Assembly: GCF_900103445.1 (NCBI RefSeq)
Contig: NZ_FNHS01000015.1
Coordinates: forward strand, 1-64,000
Source: Methylobacterium phyllostachyos
Lineage (GTDB): Bacteria > Pseudomonadota > Alphaproteobacteria > Rhizobiales > Beijerinckiaceae
Reading direction: 5' to 3'
DNA: 64,000 bases
Part shown: piece by piece, positions 8,738 to 17,716 of the stretch
How positions within the stretch are numbered: the stretch's first letter is position 1
Layout: each line of letters starts with the position of its first letter
Program-made: the position numbers and the translations under genes
The notes under the pieces: generated by a model
The model's input: the letters and a program-made list of their open reading frames with translations, nothing else
The model's database searches: none
Told to the model about the DNA's origin: nothing

Positions 8738-8759
8738 GTTGTATAGTTACGTAGACAAC
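8738..8759. promoter_or_regulatory. Inverted repeat, probable PhnF (GntR/HutC) operator
   Basis: 22 bp with symmetrical ends: GTTGT-N-TA on the left and TA-N-ACAAC on the right, around a six-base centre. GntR/HutC regulators bind such spaced palindromes. It lies 22 bases upstream of the phnG ATG and contains a TATACA hexamer reading towards phnG, so a bound protein could block the phnG promoter. That PhnF binds it is inferred from position. Confidence 0.5.
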
Positions 8760-8776
8760 TGGCGTACCCGGCGCAA

Positions 8777-8794
8777 ATGAAGTTTGGATGACAG
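8777..8794 (-). promoter_or_regulatory. PhoB-type Pho box in front of phnG
   Basis: On the minus strand the 18-mer reads CTGTCAT-CCAA-ACTTCAT: the first half is a perfect match to the alphaproteobacterial half-site CTGTCAT, the second matches at four of seven positions, with the correct 11-base period. It ends 60 bases upstream of the phnG ATG. It also covers the bases just in front of the phnF ATG (8796) and the alternative TTG start (8784). Confidence 0.62.
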
Positions 8795-8795
8795 C

Positions 8796-9539
8796 ATGGA
8801 AGCGCAGGCGCAGATGCCCGGTCTGGTCCGGGGCGAGGGGCTGACCGCGTGGCGGCAGATCGCCGACGCGCTGATCGCCGATATCGCGACGGGGCTCTAC
8901 ACGGCGGGGCAGCAGCTGCCGAGCGAGGCGGCGCTGGCGGCGCGCTTCGCGGTGAACCGGCACACCGTCCGCCGGGCGCTCGCCGCCCTGGCGGAGGGCG
9001 GCCTCGTGCGCGCCAGCCAGGGGCGGGGCACCTTCGTGGAGGCGGCGCCGCTGGCCTATCCGATCGGTCCGCGCACCCGCTTCTCCGAGATTGTCGCCGG
9101 GGCGGGCCGCGAGGCCTGGGGTGACCTGCTCGCTGCCGCCACCGTCCCGGCCGGGGCCGAACAGGCGGAAGCCCTGGCGCTGGCGCCCGGCGCACCTGTG
9201 CTGGAACTGCTGACGGTCCACCGGGCGGACGAGACCCCGCTCTCGACGGCGCTGACCTGGCTGCCGCTGCCGCGCTTTTCCGGCTTCTCCGAAGCCTATG
9301 CCGCGCGGGGCTCGATCACCCGGGCGTTCGCGGCCTGTGGCGTCGACGACTACACCCGCCTTTCGACGCGTATCCGTGCTCGACCGGCCGACGCGCAGGA
9401 GGCAGAGCGCCTCGATATCGCACCCGGCCGGGTCGTCATGGTGGTGTCGAGCGTCAACATCGACGCCGCGGGGGTGCCGATCCAGGCGAACCGCACCCTG
9501 TTCGCCGCCGACCGCGTGGAGCTTGTGATCGGCGGCTAG
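8796..9539 (+). CDS. phnF: GntR/HutC-family regulator PhnF
   Basis: 247-residue transcription regulator of phosphonate genes, divergent from phnG. The N-terminal winged helix (residues about 15-80) contains the GntR pattern IATGLYTAGQQLPSEAALAARFAVNRHTVRRAL; the C-terminal UTRA effector domain contains LPRFSGF and a closing NRTLFAADRVELVI. The ATG at 8796 was preferred; an in-frame TTG at 8784 would add four residues and lies inside the Pho box. PhnF usually represses the phn operon until phosphonates or phosphate shortage signal. Confidence 0.88.
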   Translation: MEAQAQMPGLVRGEGLTAWRQIADALIADIATGLYTAGQQLPSEAALAARFAVNRHTVRRALAALAEGGLVRASQGRGTFVEAAPLAYPIGPRTRFSEIVAGAGREAWGDLLAAATVPAGAEQAEALALAPGAPVLELLTVHRADETPLSTALTWLPLPRFSGFSEAYAARGSITRAFAACGVDDYTRLSTRIRARPADAQEAERLDIAPGRVVMVVSSVNIDAAGVPIQANRTLFAADRVELVIGG

Positions 9540-9572
9540 AACGCGCGCCGCCGAGACGCGTGGCTCTGCCCC

Positions 9573-12500
9573 TTATGCCGCCTTCTTCCCCCGCTCGGCG
9601 ATCTTCACGAGGCTGCGCAGCACCTCGGTGGCGGTCTTGAGCCGCGCCGGGATCGTGTTCAGCTCGCGCACGAACACGACGCTCATGTCGGGCCGCACCT
9701 TCGCGAACGAGGCCTGCTCGGCGACGTAGGCCACCAGCCCCTGCGGGTTGGCGTAGGAGCGGTCGCGGAAATGGACCACCACGCCCTTCGGCCCGGCCTC
9801 GACCTTCTCGACGTTGGCCTTGAGGCAGAGGATCTTGATCGTGCCGATCTTAAGGAGCTGCTCCACCTCGGGCGGCAGCGGCCCGAACCGGTCGATCAAC
9901 TCGGCGCCAAAGCTCTCCATCTCGGCATCGTCCTGGATGGTGGCGAGCCGCCGGTAGAGGGCGAGCCGCACCCCGAGATCCTCGACGTAATCCTCCGGGA
10001 TCGTCACGGGCGCGCCCAGCGCGATGGTCGGCGACCACGCCTCCTCGGGCACGTCCTCGATGCCCGCCTTCAGCGCCGTGACCGCATCCTCCAGCATCTG
10101 CTGGTAGAGTTCGTAGCCGACCTCCTTGATGTGGCCCGACTGCGCGTCGCCGAGCAGGTTGCCGGCGCCGCGGATGTCGAGATCGTGGGAGGCGAGCTGG
10201 AAGCCCGCGCCCAGCGTGTCGAGGCTCTGGAGCACCTTGAGGCGCTGCTCGGCCTGGGCGGTGAGCTGGCGGTTGGCCGGCGTCGTGAACAGCGCGTAGG
10301 CGCGGGCCTTCGAGCGCCCGACCCGGCCGCGCAGCTGGTAGAGCTGGGCCAGACCGAACATGTCGGCCCGGTGCACGATCAGCGTGTTGGCGGTGGGGAT
10401 GTCGAGGCCCGATTCCACGATCGTGGTCGAGAGCAGCACGTCGAACTTGCCCTCGTAGAAGGCCGTCATCACGTCCTCGAGCTGGCCCGCCGCCATCTGG
10501 CCGTGGGCGACCGCGACCTTGATCTCGGGCATCTCGGCGTCGAGGAACTTTTTGACCTCGGCCAGATCCTCGATGCGCGGCACCACGTAGAACGACTGGC
10601 CGCCGCGGTAGCGCTCGCGCAGCAGCGCCTCGCGGATGGTCAGCGGGTCGAACGGCGTCACGAAGGTGCGCACCACCAGCCGGTCGACCGGCGGCGTCGC
10701 GATGATCGACAGTTCGCGCACCCCCGTCATGGCGAGCTGGAGCGTGCGCGGGATCGGGGTCGCCGAGAGGGTCAGCACGTGGACATCGGCCTGGAGCGCC
10801 TTCAGCCGCTCCTTGTGGGCCACGCCGAAATGCTGCTCCTCGTCCACGATGATCAGGCCGAGATCCTTGAAGGCGATGTTCTTGGCGAGCAGCGCGTGGG
10901 TGCCGACCACGATGTCGACCGTGCCGGCGATGAGCCCCGCCCGCGTCTGCTTCATCTCCGCCGCGGAGGCGAAGCGGGAGAGCTGCGCCACCTGGACCGG
11001 CAATCCCTTGAAGCGCTCCGCGAAGGTCCGGTAGTGCTGGCGGGCGAGCAGCGTCGTGGGGACGATCACCGCCACCTGTTTGCCGGAGATCGCCGCCGCG
11101 AAGGCGGCGCGCAGCGCCACCTCGGTCTTGCCGAAGCCGACATCGCCGCAGACCAGCCGGTCCATCGGCCGGCCGGCATTGAGGTCGTCCAGCACCGCGT
11201 CGATGGCGTTGGCCTGGTCCTCGGTCTCCTCGAACGGGAAGCGCGCGGCGAACTCCCCGTAGAGCCCCTCCGGCGCCTGCAGGGCCGGTGCCTTCCGGAC
11301 GAAGCGTTGGGCCGCGACCTTGATCAGCTCGCCCGCCATCTCGAGGATGCGGCGCTTCATCTTGGCCTTGCGGGCCTGCCACGCGCCGCCGCCGAGCCGG
11401 TCGAGGGCGACCTCGGAATCCTCCGAGCCGTAGCGGGTCAGGAGCTCGATATTCTCAACCGGCAGCAGCAGCAGGCCGCCGGTATATTGCAGCTCCAGGC
11501 AATCGTGCGGGGCGCCCGCGGCGTGGATCGTCTTGAGGCCGACGAACCGGCCGATGCCGTGATCGGCATGGACCACGAGGTCGCCGGGCTGGAGCGCCTG
11601 CACCTCCAGGATCACGTCCTGGGGCCGCTTGGCCTTGCGCTTCTGGCGGACCAGCCGGTCGCCCAGGATGTCGCCCTCGGAGACGACGGCGAGCTCGCCC
11701 GCGGTGAAGCCCGCCTCCAGGCCCCAGACCGCCACCGCCGCGTCGGTGCCGCGCTTCAGCGCGTAGACGTCGGTGAGCCGGGTGATCGCCACGGGCTTCT
11801 TCAGGCCGTGATCGGTGAGCACGCCGCAGAGCCGGTCGCGGGAGCCGTCGGACCAGGCTCCCAGGATCACATGATGACCGGATCCCTGGAGATCGCGGAT
11901 ATGGGCCACCGCGGCGTCGAACACGCTGGCGTTCTCGTCGGCCCGCTCGGGCGCGAAGTTTCTTCCCGATTTTGCGCCGCAATCGATCACCGCGCGCTCA
12001 GGAGACTCAGGCTGCGCGAACGGGGTCAGCCGCGCCACCGTGGCGGTGGCGATCCGCTCCTTCAGCTCATTCGGCGTCAGGTAGAGGGCGCGGGGCGGCA
12101 GGGGCTTGTAGGGCGCGACGCCGGGCTGCGGCGTCTTCATCGCGCCCTCGCGGGCCTGGTAATAGTCCTGGACGAGGCTGATCCGCTCGGCGGCGGCATC
12201 CTCCACCTGCGGGTCGAAGACCAGCGGCACGCCGCCGAGATAATCGAACAGCGTGTCGAGGTGGTCGTAGAACAGCGGCATCCAGTGCTCGAGGCCGGCG
12301 TAGCGCCGCCCCTCGCTCACCGTCTCGTAGAGCCGGTCGTCGCGGGTCGCCGCGCCAAAACTCTGGATGTAGTTCTGGCGGAAGCGGCGGATCGTCTCCG
12401 TGGTGAGCTGGACCTCGCTCATCGGCATCAGGTCCAGCGAGCGGAGCTGGCCGGTGGTGCGCTGGGTCTCCGGGTCGAAGGCGCGGATCGATTCCAGCGT

Positions 12501-13175
12501 GTCGCCGAAGAAGTCGAGGCGGATCGGCGCCGCCAAGCCCGGGGGCGACAGGTCGAGGATGCCGCCGCGGACCGCGTATTCGCCGGTGTCGCGCACCGTC
12601 CCCGTGCGCAGAAAGCCGTTGGCCTCGACCCAGGCCACCACGTCGTCCATCGCCACGACGTTGCCGATCGCCGCCGAGAACGCCTCCCGGGCGATGTGGG
12701 CGCGGGGCGGGACCCGCTGCACCAGGGCGTTGACGGTGGTGCAAAGGATGCGCGGCCGATCCTCGGCCGAGCGGGTGCGGGCGAGGCGGGCCAGCGCCGT
12801 CATCCGGGCGGCGGCGACGGCGGTGGTCGGCGAGACCCGGTCGTAGGGCTGGCAGTCCCACGCCGGCAGGCTCATCACGTCCATCTCGGGCGCGACGAAG
12901 CCGAGCGCCGCCTGGAACGAGGCCGAGCGGCCGGAATCGCGCGCCACATGGACCAGCACGGCCGGCGCATCGACGGTGGGCGCCAGGGCGCGGGCGAGGT
13001 CGGCCAGCGCCAGCGCGTCAAAACCCTCCGGGGCGTTGGCGAGCACCGGGCTGTCGCCGCGCTTCAGGGCGTCGATCGCCTTGGCGAGCGCGGAGGATTT
13101 CGGCAGGGCGAAGCGCGCGACCTGCTGTTTGGCGGCAGGGGCGGGCGCGGAAGGCTTCGGTTGCGGCTTGGCCAT
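9573..13175 (-). CDS. mfd: Transcription-repair coupling factor Mfd
   Basis: 1200-residue ATP-dependent translocase that removes RNA polymerase stalled at DNA damage and recruits UvrA. Seen in order: a UvrB-like N-terminal module (P-Y-D-R-V-S-P, GGILDLSPPG), the CarD-like RNA-polymerase-interacting domain starting LQPGDLVVHADHGIGRF, the RecG-like motor with Walker A GDVGFGKTE (about residue 675), DEEQHFG, TATPIPRTL and QLRGRVGRS, and the C-terminal TRCF domain. The frame is open for 39 codons further upstream, but the ATG at 13173-13175 (MAKPQPKPSAP) is the sensible start. It is a single gene. Confidence 0.95.
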   Translation of the reverse strand: MAKPQPKPSAPAPAAKQQVARFALPKSSALAKAIDALKRGDSPVLANAPEGFDALALADLARALAPTVDAPAVLVHVARDSGRSASFQAALGFVAPEMDVMSLPAWDCQPYDRVSPTTAVAAARMTALARLARTRSAEDRPRILCTTVNALVQRVPPRAHIAREAFSAAIGNVVAMDDVVAWVEANGFLRTGTVRDTGEYAVRGGILDLSPPGLAAPIRLDFFGDTLESIRAFDPETQRTTGQLRSLDLMPMSEVQLTTETIRRFRQNYIQSFGAATRDDRLYETVSEGRRYAGLEHWMPLFYDHLDTLFDYLGGVPLVFDPQVEDAAAERISLVQDYYQAREGAMKTPQPGVAPYKPLPPRALYLTPNELKERIATATVARLTPFAQPESPERAVIDCGAKSGRNFAPERADENASVFDAAVAHIRDLQGSGHHVILGAWSDGSRDRLCGVLTDHGLKKPVAITRLTDVYALKRGTDAAVAVWGLEAGFTAGELAVVSEGDILGDRLVRQKRKAKRPQDVILEVQALQPGDLVVHADHGIGRFVGLKTIHAAGAPHDCLELQYTGGLLLLPVENIELLTRYGSEDSEVALDRLGGGAWQARKAKMKRRILEMAGELIKVAAQRFVRKAPALQAPEGLYGEFAARFPFEETEDQANAIDAVLDDLNAGRPMDRLVCGDVGFGKTEVALRAAFAAAISGKQVAVIVPTTLLARQHYRTFAERFKGLPVQVAQLSRFASAAEMKQTRAGLIAGTVDIVVGTHALLAKNIAFKDLGLIIVDEEQHFGVAHKERLKALQADVHVLTLSATPIPRTLQLAMTGVRELSIIATPPVDRLVVRTFVTPFDPLTIREALLRERYRGGQSFYVVPRIEDLAEVKKFLDAEMPEIKVAVAHGQMAAGQLEDVMTAFYEGKFDVLLSTTIVESGLDIPTANTLIVHRADMFGLAQLYQLRGRVGRSKARAYALFTTPANRQLTAQAEQRLKVLQSLDTLGAGFQLASHDLDIRGAGNLLGDAQSGHIKEVGYELYQQMLEDAVTALKAGIEDVPEEAWSPTIALGAPVTIPEDYVEDLGVRLALYRRLATIQDDAEMESFGAELIDRFGPLPPEVEQLLKIGTIKILCLKANVEKVEAGPKGVVVHFRDRSYANPQGLVAYVAEQASFAKVRPDMSVVFVRELNTIPARLKTATEVLRSLVKIAERGKKAA

Positions 13176-13482
13176 CGGGTCTTTCGCGGGGGATCCCGCC
13201 GGGCGCGTCAGGGGCAGATGTTGGGTGGCGTTAGCCCAACGGGCCAGCGCGATAAAGCGTCCCGGCGGTCGCGTCCGGACGGCTGAACGCACCCTATAGG
13301 GCAGTTATGCTGCGGCATGGAACGGCAACCGTCCTTGCGAGCGCAGCGAAGCAATCCAGGGCCGCGCCACGTCTCCGGGCGTCGCGCAGCCCTGGGTCAC
13401 TTCGCTGCGCTCGTGATGACGGAGCGGGCTGCATCGGCCAAGAGCTTCGATCGGATGCGACGGAAGCCTCTGGCGCGCGCCC
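13176..13482. other. Space between mfd and the 76-residue gene
   Basis: The 307 bases hold the presumed mfd promoter near its start codon and one family A palindromic repeat (13330-13422). No coding region or RNA gene was recognised. Confidence 0.5.
13330..13422. repeat. Intergenic palindromic repeat, family A (copy 2)
   Basis: Best preserved copy: it opens CGTCCTTGCGAGCGCAGCG and closes CACTTCGCTGCGCTCGTGATG, the arms being imperfect inverted copies, with GAAGCAATCCAGG mirrored by CCTGGGTCACTTC inside. It lies upstream of mfd and downstream of the sdhE gene pair. Confidence 0.7.
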
Positions 13483-13713
13483 TCACGCGTCCGGCCCGAC
13501 GATCTCCGCCAGCGCCGCCTCGACCCGGCCGCGGAAGAAATCCGCGTTGGGCATGTGCTCGGTCATCGCGGCGGCCCGGGATGTGGCCTGCCGCAGGATC
13601 TCGGCGCGCAATGCCGGATCGGAGCGCTCCATCATTTCCAGCATGATGCGCACCACGAGTTCGGTCGCGATCGACCGGGCCGGGTGATCGTAGTTGGGCT
13701 TGGGTTCGTCCAT
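13483..13713 (-). CDS. Hypothetical protein downstream of sdhE
   Basis: 76 residues, mostly helical by composition (LVVRIMLEMMERSDPALRAEILRQATSRAAAMTEHM), with no signal peptide or membrane span. It lies nine bases after sdhE on the same strand and probably shares its message. No family was recognised. Confidence 0.6.
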   Translation of the reverse strand: MDEPKPNYDHPARSIATELVVRIMLEMMERSDPALRAEILRQATSRAAAMTEHMPNADFFRGRVEAALAEIVGPDA

Positions 13714-13722
13714 GACGGTCCC

Positions 13723-14019
13723 TCAGGAATGGATCGGTGCGTCGTGCCGGTGGAAGGCGCGCACGCGCTGCCAGACCGCCGTATCGTAATTCGAGGGCGT
13801 CTCGACCTCGCCGGTGAGCCACTTGAACAGGTCGCGGTCCGGCACCTCGATCAGCGCCTCGAACTGGTCGAGTTCCGCCTCGGACAGCTCGCCGATCTCG
13901 GCATCGGCGAAGCGGCCCATGATCAGGTCCATCTCGCGGATACCCCGGTGCCAGGCGCGGTACAGGAGGCGGCGGCGGCGCGGGTCGAGATCGGCGCTCG
14001 TACGGGTGGTGCCGGACAT
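13723..14019 (-). CDS. sdhE: Succinate dehydrogenase assembly factor SdhE (FAD assembly factor)
   Basis: 98-residue small helical protein that promotes covalent attachment of FAD to the SdhA flavoprotein. The family's invariant R-G-x-x-E motif is seen in HRGIREMD near residue 25, followed by the acidic FADAEIGELSEAELDQFEALIEVPDRDLFKWL stretch. Size is typical. It is divergent from qor. Confidence 0.92.
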   Translation of the reverse strand: MSGTTRTSADLDPRRRRLLYRAWHRGIREMDLIMGRFADAEIGELSEAELDQFEALIEVPDRDLFKWLTGEVETPSNYDTAVWQRVRAFHRHDAPIHS

Positions 14020-14215
14020 TTTTCGGACCTTCCGGTCGGGGGACGGGCGGGCGTTGTCGCCAAGATAGGCGGCCGGGCGTCCCGGATCCAGGATCCAGGA
14101 TCCGACCCCGGATGCAACCGAAGCGCGAAAGTCAAAAAGAAATTGCCTCCAGCCGACGCTTCGTTATCTCGAAAGGCGAACGCCCCGGGACGGGGCGGCG
14201 AGCGGGAGTCCAACG

Positions 14216-15193
14216 ATGCCGAAGGCGATCCGGGTCTACGAGTACGGCGGCCCCGAGGTGATGCGCTTCGAGGACGTGCCCCTGGCCGAGCCCGGCCCCG
14301 GGCAGATCCGCGTCAAGCAGGCGGCCATCGGCGTCAACTTCATCGACATCTACTTCCGCACCGGCGCCTACAAGTCTCCGCACATGCCCTACACCCCCGG
14401 CAAGGAGGGCGCCGGCACCGTCACGGCGGTGGGCGAGGGCGTGACCCAGTTCAAGCCCGGCGACCGGGTCGCCTATGGTTCGGTGGCGGATGGCTGCTAC
14501 GCCGAGGAGCCGGTGATCCCGGCCGCGGCGGCCGTGCCGATCCCCGACGGCGTCGACGAGCAGACCGCCGCCGCCATGATGCTCAAGGGCCTCACCGCTG
14601 AGTACCTGCTGCATCGGACCTACGCGGTGAAGCCGGGCGACACGATCCTGTGGCACGCGGCCGCCGGCGGCGTCGGCCTGATCGCCTGCCAATGGGCCAA
14701 GCACCTCGGCGCCACGGTAATCGGCACCGCCGGCAGCCCCGAGAAGGCGGAACTCGCCAAGCAGAACGGCTGCGACCACGTCATCCTCTACCGCGAGGAG
14801 GATGTGGCGAAGCGCGTGCGCGAGATCACCGGCGGCAAGGGCGTGCCGGTGGTCTATGACGGCGTCGGTCAGGCGACCCTGATGGGCTCGCTCGACAGCC
14901 TCGCGCCGCTGGGCGTGCTCGCGAGCTTCGGCTCGGCCTCCGGGCCGATCACCGGGCTCGACCTGGGGCTGCTGGCGCCGCGCGGCTCGCTCTACGTGAC
15001 GCGCCCGACGCTCGCGACCTTCTCGTCGAACCGCGCCACCCTGGAGGAGGCGGCCGCCCGCCTGTTCAAGGTGGTGCGCGAGGGCGCGGTGAAGATCGCA
15101 GTCAACGCCGCCTACCCGCTCGCCGAGGCGCAGCAGGTGCACCGGGATCTGGCGGGCCGGGAGACCACCGGCTCGACCGTGATGCTGCCGTGA
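14216..15193 (+). CDS. qor: NAD(P)H:quinone oxidoreductase of the zeta-crystallin type
   Basis: 325-residue medium-chain reductase without structural zinc. N-terminal GroES-like domain (VNFIDIYFRTGAY, PYTPGKEGAG) followed by a Rossmann domain with the nucleotide loop AAAGGVG (about residue 150) and the NGCDHVI segment. These match the QorA group, which reduces quinones with NADPH. Divergent from sdhE; pncA follows ten bases later on the same strand. Confidence 0.9.
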   Translation: MPKAIRVYEYGGPEVMRFEDVPLAEPGPGQIRVKQAAIGVNFIDIYFRTGAYKSPHMPYTPGKEGAGTVTAVGEGVTQFKPGDRVAYGSVADGCYAEEPVIPAAAAVPIPDGVDEQTAAAMMLKGLTAEYLLHRTYAVKPGDTILWHAAAGGVGLIACQWAKHLGATVIGTAGSPEKAELAKQNGCDHVILYREEDVAKRVREITGGKGVPVVYDGVGQATLMGSLDSLAPLGVLASFGSASGPITGLDLGLLAPRGSLYVTRPTLATFSSNRATLEEAAARLFKVVREGAVKIAVNAAYPLAEAQQVHRDLAGRETTGSTVMLP

Positions 15194-15203
15194 CCTCCGC
15201 GCC

Positions 15204-15830
15204 GTGACACCGGGCGCCTCGGACCTGCTCCTCGTCATCGACGTGCAGGTCGATTTCCTGCCGGGCGGGGCGCTCCCCGTCCCGGAGGGGGATGCGGTGA
15301 TTGACCCGATCAACGCGTTGCAGAGCCGCTTCCGGACCGTGGCCCTGACGCAGGACTGGCACCCGGCCGACCACATCTCCTTCGCGGACAACCATGCCGG
15401 GAAGGTGCCCTTCGAGACGGTGACGCTCCCCTACGGCGCGCAGGTGCTGTGGCCCCGGCACTGCGTCCAGGGCAGTCCGGGCGCTGGTTTCGCGCCGGGG
15501 CTCGCCACCGACCGGGCAGCCCTCGTGATCCGCAAGGGGCTCGATCCCCGGGTCGACAGCTACTCGGCCTTCCTGGAGGCCGACCTGACCACCCGAACCG
15601 GGCTCGCCGGGGCATTGCGGGAACGCGGCATCACCCGCCTCGTCCTGTGCGGCCTCGCCACGGATTTCTGTGTGGCCTGGAGCGCCTTGGATGCCCGTGA
15701 AGCGGGCTTCGACACCCTCGTGGTGGCGGATGCGGTGCGCGGCATCGATGTGGGCGGCTCGCTAGCAAATGCGTGGACGCGGATGGAGGCGGCAGGCGTC
15801 CGCCGAATCACGACGTCGGAGATCGGCTGA
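15204..15830 (+). CDS. pncA: Nicotinamidase (pyrazinamidase family)
   Basis: 208-residue hydrolase that turns nicotinamide into nicotinate for NAD salvage. The catalytic triad is visible: Asp in LLLVIDVQVDF (residue about 14), Lys in VIRKGLDP, and the nucleophilic Cys in GLATDFCV. The metal-site DWHPADH motif is present. The start is a GTG ten bases after the qor stop, so the two are likely co-transcribed. Confidence 0.92.
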   Translation: MTPGASDLLLVIDVQVDFLPGGALPVPEGDAVIDPINALQSRFRTVALTQDWHPADHISFADNHAGKVPFETVTLPYGAQVLWPRHCVQGSPGAGFAPGLATDRAALVIRKGLDPRVDSYSAFLEADLTTRTGLAGALRERGITRLVLCGLATDFCVAWSALDAREAGFDTLVVADAVRGIDVGGSLANAWTRMEAAGVRRITTSEIG

Positions 15831-15922
15831 GCGGGCCCGGGAGGCGAACCGCCGCACGGCAAGCGGGAGACCGTCACGGCCCCGACGCGTTGGCCCGGCT
15901 CCAGCATCCGACAGGAGCCAGC

Positions 15923-16123
15923 ATGTCGAACAAGCATCCCAAGACCGAGACGCCCACGGACGCCGACCTCAAGGGCAATCCCGGCATCGGCACCTCGAAG
16001 GGCATGAGCGGCGCCGACCCGGCGGACCTCCAGGCCGATTCGACCTTCGAGGGCGATGTGGACAACGAGACCAAGCTCGACGGCGGCATCGACCCGAACC
16101 ACCGGCCGCGCAAGAACGCCTGA
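15923..16123 (+). CDS. Small hydrophilic hypothetical protein
   Basis: 66 residues, very polar and acidic, rich in Asp, Gly, Lys and Pro, with no hydrophobic segment, likely disordered. The ATG at 15923 is preceded by ACAGGAGCC, a good ribosome site, which favours this start over the longer open frame. No family recognised; context gives no clue. Confidence 0.6.
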   Translation: MSNKHPKTETPTDADLKGNPGIGTSKGMSGADPADLQADSTFEGDVDNETKLDGGIDPNHRPRKNA

Positions 16124-16150
16124 GCCGCGAACGCCGCGGCATCGGCTTGG

Positions 16151-16176
16151 CCCCGGACCGCTCGACCGGTCCGGGG
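16151..16176. terminator. Hairpin between convergent small genes
   Basis: A perfect 10-bp stem, CCCCGGACCG with CGGTCCGGGG, around a six-base loop. It lies between the stops of the convergent genes at 16123 and 16188 and could end both transcripts, although neither side has a clear T tract. Confidence 0.5.
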
Positions 16177-16187
16177 GTTCAGGATCT

Positions 16188-16418
16188 TCAGCGGGCGCGG
16201 ACCGGCGCCGGGCGGTGCTGGGGCACGGTGGGTCCGGGGACGGCCGGGTCGCCGTGCGGCGCCGTCTGGATGAAGATCTGGCCGGGGCTCGCCGTGTAGC
16301 CCCGCAGCATCGCTGCGTTGGCGGCACTGAACCCGGAGGTGTCGTTCGCCAGGGCCACACCGGCCGAGACGGGCAGCATCAGCGCGGTGGCGACGGCCAG
16401 GAAAACGCGTTTCGACAA
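16188..16418 (-). CDS. Small exported hypothetical protein
   Basis: 76 residues beginning with a clear signal peptide, MSKRVFLAVATALMLPVSAGVALA, cleaved before NDTSGFS. The mature part is about 50 residues and ends Pro-rich. Probably periplasmic. No family recognised. Confidence 0.65.
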   Translation of the reverse strand: MSKRVFLAVATALMLPVSAGVALANDTSGFSAANAAMLRGYTASPGQIFIQTAPHGDPAVPGPTVPQHRPAPVRAR

Positions 16419-16609
16419 AGGTGGGCTCCTGCGGTTCGGGGCCGACGCGCTTGAGGGCGTCAGCCGGGATGACCGCTATCTGGGTCTCCGCTGGCCGATA
16501 CTGCGTGCGGCGGCGCACAATGAGCGCTGCAGCGAAGTCGAAGGCCGTTTTGAAGGATCAAGGCCCCGTTCTTCACCCGCCCTCCAGAGGGCGCATCCTG
16601 ACGCGGACC

Positions 16610-17692
16610 TCAGAGCCCGAGCCCGAGCTGCCGCGGCCCCTCCGGCTCCTCCTGCGCGAAACCCGACAGAGACACCCCGATCAAACGGGCGCTACGCCGC
16701 AGGGGAAACAGGCCGGCGAGCAGATCGAGGGCGATCCGCTCTAGGCTCGCCCGGTCGGCAACCGGACCGGCGAGGGATTTCGCCCGGGTGACCTGGGCGA
16801 AGTCGGAAAACTTGAGCTTCAGGGTGACGGTTCGACCCCGCATGCCCTTGGCAGCAGCCCCGGCCCAGACTTTGTCGAACAGGGGCGCCAGCCGGGCGGC
16901 CAGGACCTCGAAGGCCGCCGTGTCGTCCGAGAAGGTGGTCTCCGCCCCGATCGACTTGCGGATCCGGTGGGCGCGCACCGGCCGCATGTCGATCCCCCGG
17001 GCGACCGCGTGGTAATAGGCACCGGCCGAGCCGAAGGTCTCGCGCAGGCGTTCCGGCGTCCAGGCGCGTAGATCCGCCCCGGTGCGGATCCCGAGCCGCT
17101 TCATCTTGGCCTCGGTGACCGGGCCGACCCCGTGGAACCGGCCGATCGGCAGTTCCGCCACGAAATCCGGCCCCATGGCGGGGGTGATGACGAACAGCGC
17201 ATCAGGCTTGCGATGGTCGGAGGCGACCTTGGCGAGGAACTTGTTGTACGAGACCCCGGCCGAAGCGATGAGCCCGGTGCGCTCCAGGATCTCGGCCCGG
17301 ATCGCCTTCGCCACCGCGGTGGCCGTAGGCAGCCCCTGAAGATTCTCGGTGACGTCGAGATAAGCCTCGTCGAGGGCCACCGGCTCAATAAGGGCCGTGT
17401 GCCGGGCGAAGATCTCGCGGATCTCCTCCGACACGGCGCGGTAGACCTCGAAGCGCGGCTTGACGAACCGCAGGTCTGGGCAGAGCCGCCGCGCAGTCGC
17501 CGAGGGCATGGCCGAGCGGACGCCGAACTTACGCGCCTCGTAGCTCGCCGCCGCCACCACGCCGCGCTCCCGCGAGCCGCCCACCGCCAGCGGCAGGCCG
17601 CGCAGGGCCGGATCGTCGCGCTGCTCCACGGAGGCGTAGAACGCGTCCATGTCGATGTGGATGATCTTTCGGAGCGCGACCTCCGGATCCAT
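16610..17692 (-). CDS. dinB: DNA polymerase IV (Y family)
   Basis: 360-residue translesion polymerase. The catalytic DMDAFYASVE motif is near residue 15, VALDEAYLD with the second acidic pair near 105, followed by GVGPVTEAKMKRLGIRTGADL (helix-hairpin-helix) and the little finger, ending FAQEEPEGPRQLGLGL, which resembles a beta-clamp-binding tail. The frame is open 30 codons further up, but the ATG at 17690-17692 (MDPEVALRKIIHIDMD) fits. It has its own LexA box, so it is expected to be SOS-induced independently of the upstream phn genes. Confidence 0.94.
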   Translation of the reverse strand: MDPEVALRKIIHIDMDAFYASVEQRDDPALRGLPLAVGGSRERGVVAAASYEARKFGVRSAMPSATARRLCPDLRFVKPRFEVYRAVSEEIREIFARHTALIEPVALDEAYLDVTENLQGLPTATAVAKAIRAEILERTGLIASAGVSYNKFLAKVASDHRKPDALFVITPAMGPDFVAELPIGRFHGVGPVTEAKMKRLGIRTGADLRAWTPERLRETFGSAGAYYHAVARGIDMRPVRAHRIRKSIGAETTFSDDTAAFEVLAARLAPLFDKVWAGAAAKGMRGRTVTLKLKFSDFAQVTRAKSLAGPVADRASLERIALDLLAGLFPLRRSARLIGVSLSGFAQEEPEGPRQLGLGL

Positions 17693-17716
17693 CGCCGCCT
17701 CGGAGATCCGCCGTGA

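Noticed and set aside
9771..13286. An 1171-codon open frame on the plus strand opposite mfd
   Set aside because: It mirrors the third codon positions of mfd in GC-rich DNA; composition (His/Arg/Gly-rich, no motifs) is that of an antisense shadow.
13555..14601. 348-codon plus-strand frame across sdhE and the start of qor
   Set aside because: Antisense of sdhE and out of frame with qor; no coding features.
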